DNA from: JBHJHK01 sp050330975
GTDB taxonomy: Bacteria; Pseudomonadota; Gammaproteobacteria; Competibacterales; Competibacteraceae
NCBI GenBank assembly: GCA_050330975.1
Contig: JBHJHK010000059.1
Span: forward strand, 1-10,326
Direction of reading: 5' to 3'
Length of the DNA stretch: 10,326 nucleotides
Shown here: piece after piece, positions 1 through 6,898 of the stretch
Position numbering within the stretch: the stretch's first letter is position 1
How the letters are laid out: every line of letters begins with the position of its first letter
The notes under the pieces: model-generated
What the model saw: the letters and a program-made list of their open reading frames with translations, nothing else
The model's database searches: none
Told to the model about the DNA's origin: nothing
Program-made: the position numbers and the translations under genes

Positions 1-251
1 TACATATTGCCCACGTGCTCTAGATCCAAAGGGGCCACGAGGAGACCGCGCCCCGGAGCATCACAGAGGATGTGTTGGTTGCGCAACAGCAATAATGCCT
101 GCTGGACCGGTTGGCGCGAAACCCCCAACTCCTGGGCGAGCTGCTCTTGAATGATGCGGGTGCCCGGCACCAACTTGCCAGTGGAAATGCCAGCGAGAAT
201 CGCCTGGTGGACCCGCTCCACCAAGGTCGGTTGTGGTTCGAGCATCTTCAT
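1..251 (-). CDS. GntR/FadR-family transcriptional regulator, N-terminal part (cut by window edge)
   Basis: The 83 visible residues form a GntR-type winged helix-turn-helix. A first helix (VERVHQAILAG, about residues 11-21) is followed by the family signature around LVPGTRI and EQLAQELGVSRQPVQQAL (about 37-52), then the wing around DAPGRGLLVAPL. The effector-binding C-terminal domain, probably FCD, lies outside the window. The start at 251 is supported by a GAGGTGG ribosome-binding site (complement of 259-265), 7 bases upstream. The gene follows the SDR stop by 18 bases and is probably the last gene of the minus-strand operon. FadR-type regulators placed this way usually repress their own catabolic operon and are released by a pathway acid or acyl-CoA; that role here is inference. 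The recognition-helix sequence SRQPVQQAL departs from the common SRTPVREAL, but this part shows no damage. Confidence 0.87.
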   Translation of the reverse strand, partial: MKMLEPQPTLVERVHQAILAGISTGKLVPGTRIIQEQLAQELGVSRQPVQQALLLLRNQHILCDAPGRGLLVAPLDLEHVGNM

Positions 252-269
252 CGATCGACCACCTCAATC

Positions 270-1055
270 CTAGAGGGAAGACTGGAGGTGGCCACCGTCC
301 ACCACAATGGCGGTACCCGTCATATAACCCGCGGCGGGCGAGGCCAAGAGTAACAACGGTCCGTCCAAATCCCTCAACTGACCCAGGCGGCGCTGGGGGA
401 TGCGCTTGATCAAGGCTTGTCCCGGCGGCGATTGGAAAAAGTCGCGGTTGAGGTCGGTCTCGATATAGCCCGGCGCCAAGGCGTTGACCCGGATGCCATA
501 ACGGGCCCATTCCAACGCCAGAGCTTTGGTCATCTGGATTAACCCGGCCTTAGAAACCGCATAGGGCAACACCCCACCGGCGACCCGATAGCCCAAAATC
601 GAGGCGATATTGACGATATTGCCCGGTGTTTGGGCCTCGATGAGACGCTTGGCCAGCTCCTGAGCCACTCGCCAGGCGCCGGTGAGGTTGGTGGCCAGGG
701 TGGCCTCCCACTGGGACTCGCTGAGTTGGTGGGCGGCCTCACTTTCGACGATACCCGAGTTGTTGATCAACAAGGTCACGGGGCCAAAGGCCCCTTCGAC
801 GGCGTCGAAGGCGGCGCTCACGCTGTGTGGGTCGGTGACATCCAGGGGCAAGGCCATGGCGCGCCCCCCCCCTCGGCCAATGGTGGTCACCAGCCTCTCC
901 AGGGGCTCGGGACGCCGGCCGGTGGCCACAACCGAAGCGCCGTGCCCGGCCAACAATTGGGCGAAGTGACCGCCCAAGCCGCCACTGGCACCGGTGATAA
1001 GCGCCACTTGGCCCGCTAGACCGGGGACGCTGAAGGGTTGGCTTGGCTCAGTCAT
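270..1055 (-). CDS. Short-chain dehydrogenase/reductase (SDR), classical type
   Basis: This is a complete 261-residue classical SDR, an NAD(P)-dependent alcohol/ketone oxidoreductase of the Rossmann fold, about the usual length. Visible motifs are the cofactor loop TGASGGLG (21-28), D72 in LPLDVTD, an NNSG version of the NNAG motif (98-101), catalytic N123, S152 (NIASILG), Y165 and K169 (YAVSK). The C-terminal cofactor edge is IVVDGGH. R47-R48 after the second strand suggests NADP(H) preference, but this is weak. I chose the ATG at 1055 because it begins just before the fold; the frame stays open to a TTG at 1136, and no strong ribosome-binding site precedes either start. It sits between the truncated CoA ligase and the GntR regulator, which suggests it oxidises or reduces an intermediate of the same pathway. 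Substrate is not predictable. A G9 run (complement of 864-872) lies in the frame without breaking it. Confidence 0.92.
   Translation of the reverse strand: MTEPSQPFSVPGLAGQVALITGASGGLGGHFAQLLAGHGASVVATGRRPEPLERLVTTIGRGGGRAMALPLDVTDPHSVSAAFDAVEGAFGPVTLLINNSGIVESEAAHQLSESQWEATLATNLTGAWRVAQELAKRLIEAQTPGNIVNIASILGYRVAGGVLPYAVSKAGLIQMTKALALEWARYGIRVNALAPGYIETDLNRDFFQSPPGQALIKRIPQRRLGQLRDLDGPLLLLASPAAGYMTGTAIVVDGGHLQSSL
864..872. repeat. C9/G9 homopolymer inside the SDR gene
   Basis: A run of nine C on the plus strand (G9 on the coding strand) encodes part of the GRGGGR stretch of the SDR. The reading frame is intact on both sides, so the run length given here is the coding one. Such runs are prone to slippage and to base-calling errors. 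Confidence 0.9.
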
Positions 1056-1194
1056 AGATGCAAATGGAGTCGTTTGGAAGTTATTGAGGTCTTTGGAGTT
1101 ACTCAAGGGCAACTGCCCCCGATGGGGCCCCCACAACGCCCCGCGGAGGCCTTTACCATCGGGGTCAATTCCACCGCGGCGCAGATCGCCATCA

Positions 1195-1755
1195 TCAGTG
1201 AACCAAATCGGCAGCCCGTCTTTGTCTCAATATGCGATGTAGGATCTTGCCCGTGGCGGTTCTGGGCATGTCCTCCTCATGGATAAAGGTGATCGATTTG
1301 GGCCGTTTATAGCCGGCGATCTTATCCTTGCACCAATGGAGCAGCTCGGCTTCGCTCACCGTTTGATCGCGATGGAGCACCACCACCCCGTGGACGGCCT
1401 CACCCCACTTGTCATGGGGAACATCGACAACCGCCACATCTTTGACGTGGGGATGGCTACCGAGGAGTTCTTCGACCTCCGAGGGATAGATGTTCTCACC
1501 GCCGCTGATGATCATATTGCTCTTGCGATCCACCAGGTAGTAGTAGCCATCTCGGTCGCGGCGCGCCATATCACCCACCGAACAATAGGGACCGCGCATG
1601 GCCGCAGCAGTTTTATCGGGCAGTTGCCAGTAGCCCTGGAAGGTGTAGGGGGTGCGAGAAAAGAGTTCACCGACTTCGCCCTCGGGCACCTCGACGTCGT
1701 TGTAGAGGTGAGCATTGACGCTGACCATCTCACCTATGGTAAGTAACTGGCTCAT
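1195..1755 (-). pseudogene. Acyl-CoA ligase (AMP-binding family) with a large internal deletion
   Basis: The 186-residue frame is the C-terminal part of an ANL-superfamily acyl-CoA synthetase, which normally has about 500-550 residues. It has the EGEVGEL...GYW region (26-43), the A7-like GD pair (61-62), the hinge motif DRKSNMIISGGENIYP (76-91) and the C-terminal PRTATGKILH with the adenylation lysine K170. Residues 1-20 (LTIGEMVSVNAHLY) look like the true N-terminus of this family rather than sequence next to the A7 region, so about 330 residues, including the P-loop and AMP-binding core, appear deleted in frame. The junction is near 1690-1705. The start at 1755 keeps a GAGGGGGG ribosome-binding site and lies 17 bases after the TPP gene stop, as in an intact operon. 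The product could not form acyl-adenylates. I treat it as a pseudogene, though an assembly gap would look the same. Confidence 0.82.
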
Positions 1756-1772
1756 GGTCGTGCCCCCCTCGG

Positions 1773-2879
1773 CTAGCTCAACTGGCGGCGACGGCGCTCG
1801 GCGTCGTCCCAGGCGGTGAGGGCGTGATAGTCCGGCACCCAGCCAAGCCCCTTACCGGCATCAGAAGAGAGGGCATCTTGGGTCAGCACCACATCGACCA
1901 AAGCGGGGGTACTGGCACACGCCTTCTCTAGAGCGGGAAGTAGTTGTTGTGGCTCGGTGACGCGCTCGGCGTGGAGCTCAAAGGCCTGGGCCATCAAGGC
2001 GTAATCGGAATAGCGCAGGGTGGTCCCCACCACGCGCCCGCCGTAGTTCAGCTCCTGGGCGAGGCGCTCGATGTTCCACGCGGCGTTGTTGGCGATGACA
2101 AACACCACCTTGGCGCCGTGGCGCACTGCGGTATCGATCTCCATGGCGTTGATACCAAAGGCCCCATCGCCGGAGATCACTACCACCTGTCGGTCGGGGT
2201 GGGCCAGGGCGGCGGCGACGCCATAGGGAATCCCTACGCCCAGACAGCCAAAGGCACCGGCATCGAGATAGGTCTTGGGTCTAAGGCCCATCCGGGCGAA
2301 GCTCAAAATATCACCGCCGTCGGCGATGGTGATGGCATCGGGGGATCGGGGCCTGCGCCTTGGGCGCCGCGACCGGTGATGACTATTGGGCGTTGGGGGG
2401 CGGCGATGATTGACACGGCCCGTTGGATGGCGGTGGGATCGGGGGGAACAACCCACGGCGCGGATGGGCGGAGGTACTCTGCCAACACCAGTGCTGGGGC
2501 CACCTTCTCGCGCAGCACGTCGGTGGGGATCTCCACATAGACAGGGCCTGGGGTAGTACCTTCCCCCAGGGCCGCCGGTCAACAGCACGGGCACCCGTTC
2601 CAGGTGGGCATGGGCCACCGCCGTGACACAGTTGGTAACCCCCGGCCCCGCCGTCACCATGGCGACGCCGAGCTGCCCCGACAACGCGGCGTGGGCATGG
2701 GCCATATGCACCGCCGCCCCTTCGTCGCGCACATCGACAATGGAGACGCCCCGTTGGGCCAGGTTGTCCCAAATGGGTTGGATATGCCCTCCCTGGAGGC
2801 CGAAGATTCGTTCGACACGGTGGCCAAGGAGAAATTCGACGACGAGTTCGGCGACGCTGCGAGTTGTCGCTGGGGCCAT
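1773..2879 (-). pseudogene. Thiamine-diphosphate-dependent enzyme (IlvB/2-hydroxyacyl-CoA lyase-like), two internal deletions
   Basis: The first gene of the operon is a TPP enzyme of the acetolactate synthase/oxalyl-CoA decarboxylase/2-hydroxyacyl-CoA lyase superfamily, normally about 550 residues; here only about 368 codons remain. Residues 1-103 are a good PYR domain with the TPP-activating Glu (E53 in RDEGAAVHMA). Near 2565-2580 the frame breaks; the next true sequence, GPVYVEIPTDVLREKV, lies in another frame. It runs to VITGRGAQGA, the start of the central domain, and stops making sense near 2340-2360. The original frame then resumes with DAITIADGGD and an intact PP domain with GDGAFG (237 on) and NN (264-265). 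By family comparison, about 50 and about 150 residues are missing. The long open frame is partly accidental. The start at 2879 has a GGAGGAG ribosome-binding site; the open frame extends upstream but without family sequence. Exact reaction is unknown. Confidence 0.85.
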
Positions 2880-2891
2880 GGATCTCCTCCT

Positions 2892-2907
2892 GCACTTGGT
2901 CAAGCGC
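2892..2907. promoter_or_regulatory. Candidate operator: imperfect inverted repeat upstream of the TPP gene
   Basis: The sequence GCACTTGGTCAAGCGC has CTTG/CAAG half-sites around a GT centre, and the outer GC/GC bases also match; one inner pair is mismatched. It ends next to the ribosome-binding site of the first operon gene, so a bound repressor would block expression. A short dyad of this sort suits a FadR/GntR dimer such as the one encoded at the operon's end. No second copy was noticed, and assignment to that regulator is inference. Confidence 0.35.
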
Positions 2908-3027
2908 GGTTCGGTGGTGTGATGGTGTTGTTCGTTGTCAGTGGGCCGGTGGTAGGCCCCAAGGTGCAGGCAGGGCGTCGTCGTCCTCCCTGAGCAGAAA
3001 CAGGACATGACATTCTGAATTAGGAAT

Positions 3028-3277
3028 TTAATTTTGCACGACAATCCACACTACTTCAGGGATACTCAATATCCTAGGCCACAAAAACAAAGACCTCGTT
3101 GCCCAAGAACAAGCAATAATTTTCACTGCTAAAACAATCCGGTTGTTCAGGTGCATCGTATTGCTTTGGAAATGCATAGCCATCGGAAATTTGCAGCAAT
3201 AGCTTAAAAACTTCACCAATTGGGCCGATGGGGTATACGGGATCTTGAATCCAGTAAGGGGATCCGCCAAACCTCAT
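3028..3277 (-). pseudogene. Remnant of a DUF1963/YwqG-like protein, stop and frameshift near the 3' end
   Basis: From 3277 the frame reads FGGSPYWIQDPVYP, then LLLQISDGYAFP, then SSENYCLFLGNEVFVFVA. This order (GGxPxWIQ, a LLQI strand, and an aromatic-rich YxFxA segment) resembles the DUF1963/YwqG family. A TAG at 3076-3074 stops it. The ending PEVVWIVVQN continues in a neighbouring frame to a stop at 3028, so the original protein probably read on through one codon change and one single-base shift. No convincing start or ribosome-binding site is visible; upstream of 3277 the frame meets a stop within about 10 codons, so the 5' half seems lost. The segment is clearly AT-richer than both flanking operons, which fits acquired and now decaying DNA. 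The family name rests on remembered motif order only. Confidence 0.5.
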
Positions 3278-3688
3278 TGGCCAAACAAAAAATGATTTTT
3301 ATTTTGAAACAATATTCACCGACTGTACCAGGCGAACCCCAGGTGTCTGCATCGCCCTCCACGGAGCCGCTGCATCCAACAACGACTCCCCGGCTAGTAA
3401 CGCTCCCTCCCAGCGGTCTAGGTGTCGGGTACAGAGAGTCCAGTCTCGCCGCTCGTGGTTGGGCTAGCTAGCCATGCCCCCTTGGAACGCCCCCCACGAG
3501 GCCGTTTGGCGGGTTGTTCTGGGACTCTCCCACCAGCGCCTGGAAACAATTCCCGGCGCCGATTCACCGCTCAGCTTCTCACCCAACTGCGCTAACCATT
3601 GATATTGCTACTCGATAATCTGCTGCAACTGGTCGATCACCCCTAGGGCTTCCCCTTAGGGACAAGGTTGAGAGTTCGGGTCTGTTAT
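3278..3688. other. Non-genic stretch with unidentified coding-like debris
   Basis: No intact gene is present. On the minus strand, 3655-3530 reads as plausible protein, ALGVIDQLQQIIE, then a stop at 3610-3608, then QYQWLAQLGEKLSGES, in one frame and helix-like in composition. This suggests the decayed end of a gene I cannot name. On the plus strand a 42-codon frame starts at an ATG at 3474 (PPWNAPHEAVWRVVLGL) without a ribosome-binding site; I do not call it a gene. A 12-base perfect palindrome, GGCTAGCTAGCC, lies at 3462-3473, and a weak dyad CCCTA/TAGGG at about 3641-3661. No terminal inverted repeats or transposase motifs were recognised. Confidence 0.4.
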
Positions 3689-3696
3689 AGGAGGTG
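3689..3696 (+). promoter_or_regulatory. Near-perfect Shine-Dalgarno sequence without a well-placed start codon
   Basis: AGGAGGTG matches the anti-Shine-Dalgarno sequence, yet there is no ATG at normal spacing after it. In the frame of the downstream DUF3141 gene the nearest start is a GTG at 3709, about 12-14 bases away, which is long. The next is the ATG at 3787. It either drives the GTG start, giving an N-terminus 26 residues longer, or is left from a former gene arrangement. Confidence 0.5.
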
Positions 3697-3786
3697 TTAT
3701 CATCACCCGTGTATACAAAGAGACTTATACCCGCCACAACTCCTCAAGCGCAATTCTTTGGCCTACACCATGAAGGTTACAGGACG

Positions 3787-6102
3787 ATGACTACGAGCCA
3801 AAAACCTCTGCAAAGTGAGCTTCCCTTCACACCGTGGAACGCCACTACTCCTGCGGATTATCTTCGCCATGCTCGCAATCTCCATGGTCTGGGCGATGCG
3901 AAGAGACATCAATTGTCCGATGCAATCCAAAATTTTGGTCAGAATTATTCCAAAATGGCCGAATTGATACCCCTAATGGCTTCACCAACACTATCCCAGG
4001 CCTACCAAAACTATCTAGTTGATTTTTATCAGCGATGGTTTTTATTCCTCGATGCCATGAGATTGCGCAGTATAGATTTTCTTGCCCACGAGCAAGGGGC
4101 GACAGATACCGTTCTAAAATTCGATTACAAAGTCATTATCGATGGCGCAACCCTTGAGCGCCCCGTCAATTACTCTTTGATCAGAATAGTGGCTCCCCAA
4201 GGCATGGAACAGCGCGAAGAGGAGCGTCCTTACATCATTATTGACCCCCGAGCCGGGCACGGTTCAGGCATTGGTGGTTTCAAACAAGAAAGTGAGGTGG
4301 GCTGTGCCCTGAAGGCAGGTAATCCAGTCTATTTTGTCATTTTCTCTCGGCTACCTCAGCCCAATCAAACCCTGGCTGACGTCTGTGCTGCTGAAGCCCA
4401 CTTTGTCCGTGAGGTGCAAAGGCTACACCCCAACTCCGCAAAACCGATCATCGTCGGCAATTGTCAGGGTGGCTGGGCGACGATGTTGTTAGCGGCGACT
4501 AACCCTGATATCACGGGGCCCGTGGTGGCCAACGGTTCACCATTGAGCTATTGGAGTGGCCGCAAGGGTGATGGCGCCATGCGCTACCTCGGAGGCTTAG
4601 TGGGAGGTGAGGCTCTAGTGATGCTGCTCAGCGATCTGAGCAATGGCCATTTTGACGGCGCCCACCTGGTGATGAATTTTGAGTACGCCAATCCAGCGCG
4701 AACTTGGTGGCAAAAGTACTATGATCTGTTTGATCGAATCGATACAGAATTTGAGCGCTTTTTGGAGTTTGAGCGCTGGTGGGGCAGTTATTATTTTATG
4801 ACGGAGTCGGAAATTCGCTGGATCATTGACAATCTGTTTGTGGGGATTCGTTTGGCGCGAGGGCAAGCCAATCTCGATGAGCGCACCCATGTGGATTTGC
4901 GCAATATTCAATCACCTATCATAATTTTCGCCTCCCACGGCGACAACATTACACCACCCCAGCAGGCGCTGGGGTGGATCGCTGATCACTACAAAGACGT
5001 GGAGGAGATCAAAGCCCGTGGGCAACGTATTCTCTATACCCTCCATGATAGCATTGGCCATCTGGGGATCTTCGTTTCATCGACAATCGCTAAGCGACAG
5101 CATACAGAAATCATCTCAACCTTGAAGGCCATTGAGGCGTTAGCGCCGGGCCTATACGAGATGACCATTACGGAAGAAATTGGCGAGGGCATCAATAAGC
5201 AATTCCAAGTCGCCTTCGATGAGCGACAAATTGATCAGATGATGGAGCAAGCGGGTGGGGTTGATGATGTGGCCCCATTTGCAACTGTTGCACGTTTTTC
5301 CCACTTGAGCGGAGAACTGTACGACTTAACCCTTAGGCCCATGATCAAATCACTAGTTACCGAGCAGAGTGCCGAGTTTGTGAACCAGTGGCACCCCCTA
5401 CGGGTAAAGCGCTATGTCACTAGCCAGTTCAATCCCTGGATGGAGAGCGTTCCCGCCCTCGCTCAGGCGGCTCGTGAACAGCGCCAACCGGTGGATATCG
5501 ATAACCCCTTTCGCCGCTTTGAACGGCTTTGGGCGCAAACGATCACCCAGAGCTGGGAAGTGGTGCGAATTATGCAAAACCATTGGATCGAAAGCACCTT
5601 TCACTGGCTCTACGATTCACCCCCAGGTCAAAAACTGGGCCAGCAGCACTCCCGTCGAATCAGCGATTTGCCCCAAGAGGATCTTCGGGCGCTGACCACT
5701 GTCCAGGCAGCCCTAGACCGCATGGAGCAGGGCGGGTTCGCCGAAGGTATTCTGCGAATGCTCATTCTCCTGGCCCATGCCCGGGGTTCTATTCGTCGCT
5801 CCCGACTGGCGCGATCGAATCAAGTGTTGGAACAGACGCCACCGTTCAACCAAATGAATCCCAAGCATCGCACCCGTATGATCCATCGCCAATCACTGAT
5901 CGTGGCTTTTGAGCACGATGCCGCCCTAAAAACCCTTCCCAAGCTGCTGCCTTCTCCCGAGGAGCGCCGCCACGCCCTGGAGGTTTGTTGGCAGATCGCC
6001 GGACCTGAGGAAGAGATGAATGAGGCCACCCTTGCGATGATGAATCGCTTTCGGGAATTGTTGGAGGTTACGCCAGATTCTCAAGCTGTGTCGGATGCAT
6101 AA
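3787..6102 (+). CDS. DUF3141 protein, alpha/beta-hydrolase fold, PHA-synthase-like active site
   Basis: This 771-residue protein matches the DUF3141 family (usually about 750-800 residues), sometimes annotated as polyhydroxyalkanoate-synthase-like. An N-terminal helical part (about 1-110) leads into an alpha/beta-hydrolase core beginning FDYKVIIDGATLERPVNY, then IIIDPRAGHGSGIGGF. The nucleophile elbow is GNCQGGWA with C226, the G-x-C-x-G-G form used by PHA synthases instead of a serine lipase box. Asp386 (SHGDNITPP) and His425 (DSIGHLG) complete a likely Cys-Asp-His triad. The C-terminal 300 residues are helical with no known catalytic motif. A role in hydroxyacyl-thioester or storage-polymer metabolism is inference; the family's reaction is not settled. 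Start choice is uncertain: ATG 3787 has only a weak AGGA, while in-frame GTGs at 3694 and 3709 lie on or after a strong ribosome-binding site. The gene stands alone and is visibly less GC-rich than the flanking operons. Confidence 0.86.
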   Translation: MTTSQKPLQSELPFTPWNATTPADYLRHARNLHGLGDAKRHQLSDAIQNFGQNYSKMAELIPLMASPTLSQAYQNYLVDFYQRWFLFLDAMRLRSIDFLAHEQGATDTVLKFDYKVIIDGATLERPVNYSLIRIVAPQGMEQREEERPYIIIDPRAGHGSGIGGFKQESEVGCALKAGNPVYFVIFSRLPQPNQTLADVCAAEAHFVREVQRLHPNSAKPIIVGNCQGGWATMLLAATNPDITGPVVANGSPLSYWSGRKGDGAMRYLGGLVGGEALVMLLSDLSNGHFDGAHLVMNFEYANPARTWWQKYYDLFDRIDTEFERFLEFERWWGSYYFMTESEIRWIIDNLFVGIRLARGQANLDERTHVDLRNIQSPIIIFASHGDNITPPQQALGWIADHYKDVEEIKARGQRILYTLHDSIGHLGIFVSSTIAKRQHTEIISTLKAIEALAPGLYEMTITEEIGEGINKQFQVAFDERQIDQMMEQAGGVDDVAPFATVARFSHLSGELYDLTLRPMIKSLVTEQSAEFVNQWHPLRVKRYVTSQFNPWMESVPALAQAAREQRQPVDIDNPFRRFERLWAQTITQSWEVVRIMQNHWIESTFHWLYDSPPGQKLGQQHSRRISDLPQEDLRALTTVQAALDRMEQGGFAEGILRMLILLAHARGSIRRSRLARSNQVLEQTPPFNQMNPKHRTRMIHRQSLIVAFEHDAALKTLPKLLPSPEERRHALEVCWQIAGPEEEMNEATLAMMNRFRELLEVTPDSQAVSDA

Positions 6103-6327
6103 ACCGGAACCTCTGATCCTGGGAGTCCATATAGCATTGAGTTGATTGACTTTTATCGGCGCAGTAGCGGCCCCTGCTCCGACGGATACATCCCCCATAG
6201 CCGGCGTGGAGCGGCCCTTTGCTGCAACGCTGAGTTCAAACTGCCTTTATTACCTGCATCGGGCCGCAGCCAACCATGCTCAATAGTCCAAAGGAAAAAA
6301 GTGCTGACTTAGTGGTTATAGAGTCCG
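6103..6327. other. Intergenic gap between convergent genes, no clear terminator
   Basis: This gap separates the converging DUF3141 and TspO genes. I see no strong stem followed by a T run on either strand. AGCGGCCC occurs twice (about 6166 and 6210), each followed by a TGCT-containing stretch, giving a weak direct repeat. No gene is supported. Confidence 0.5.
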
Positions 6328-6828
6328 CTATCCACCCAAAATCACCGGGTTGAGTTGCCACAGGGTATAGTTGAGAACAGATGCAAAGCTGACCCAAAGT
6401 AGGTAGGGGACAAGGAGAGCCCCAGCGAGAGGACGCACGCGCCAGAAAAAGGCGATAGTGGCGACGATGAGTATCCAAAGCACCATGATGTCAACAAATG
6501 CCAATCCACCGCGATGCCAAGCGAAGAAGATCCAACTCCAGAGGGCGTTTGGTACCAGTTGCACGAGAAAGAGAGCCATTGCGAAGGGATGGTTCCGGAA
6601 TCCTCCACAACGCCATACCAACCACGCGGCGATGGCCATGAGGGCGTATAAAACGGTCCATACGGGCCCGAAAAGCCATGGGGGTGGGGCCCATGGGGGC
6701 TGGACCAGCTGACCGTAGAAAGGCTTGGCCTGAATCGACGCCACCGCCCCAACAGCAGAAGCGGCAAAGCTCACAGCGAGCCAACCGATAAGTCCCAAGG
6801 CTTGTTTCTGTCTTGACGGTGATGTCAT
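6328..6828 (-). CDS. tspO: TspO/MBR (peripheral benzodiazepine receptor-like) membrane protein
   Basis: A 166-residue protein with five hydrophobic segments at about 10-30, 54-73, 82-102, 107-128 and 134-158, as in the TspO/MBR family. The diagnostic region is KPFYGQLVQPPWAPPPW (35-51), with the proline-rich loop before helix 2, followed by FGPVWTVLYALM. The last helix, PYLLWVSFASVLNYTLW (141-157), carries the conserved cholesterol-recognition-like segment. Family members sit in the outer or inner membrane and bind porphyrins. In bacteria they are tied to tetrapyrrole, oxygen or stress responses, and in some phototrophs to pigment gene control. I chose the ATG at 6828 because it gives family length; an ATG at 6855 and a longer frame reaching 6957 would overlap the SGNH gene. 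No strong ribosome-binding site precedes 6828. It lies 110 bases after the SGNH stop, so coupling to that gene is possible. Confidence 0.93.
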   Translation of the reverse strand: MTSPSRQKQALGLIGWLAVSFAASAVGAVASIQAKPFYGQLVQPPWAPPPWLFGPVWTVLYALMAIAAWLVWRCGGFRNHPFAMALFLVQLVPNALWSWIFFAWHRGGLAFVDIMVLWILIVATIAFFWRVRPLAGALLVPYLLWVSFASVLNYTLWQLNPVILGG

Positions 6829-6898
6829 ATCAATCTCTGTACGAGTCTTCGACATTGCGAATCCGGGTTCCCATAGCCCAACCCGCAGCACAGCGGGA

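Noticed and set aside
3..1055. Plus-strand open frames opposite the GntR and SDR genes
   Set aside because: They are antisense to recognisable proteins, contain no known motif and arise from the GC-rich codon pattern.
1056..1194. A 31-codon minus-strand frame overlapping the ligase stop (MMAICAAVELTPMVK)
   Set aside because: It overlaps the stop codon in a way that suggests coupling, but it is short, ends at a stop and shows no family. The GCCCC/GGGGC stem in the same gap has no T run.
2880..3044. N-terminal extension of the TPP enzyme frame to 3044
   Set aside because: The added 55 residues are Cys/His/Thr-rich with no family resemblance, and the ribosome-binding site clearly points to the ATG at 2879.
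3462..3473. GGCTAGCTAGCC palindrome as an insertion-sequence end or attachment site
   Set aside because: No partner repeat, transposase, integrase or target duplication was found nearby.
3641..3661. CCCTA/TAGGG dyad as a terminator
   Set aside because: The stem is short and no T run follows on either strand.
6103..6327. Gene or bidirectional terminator between DUF3141 and tspO
   Set aside because: No frame has protein-like motifs, and the only stems are 4 bp long.
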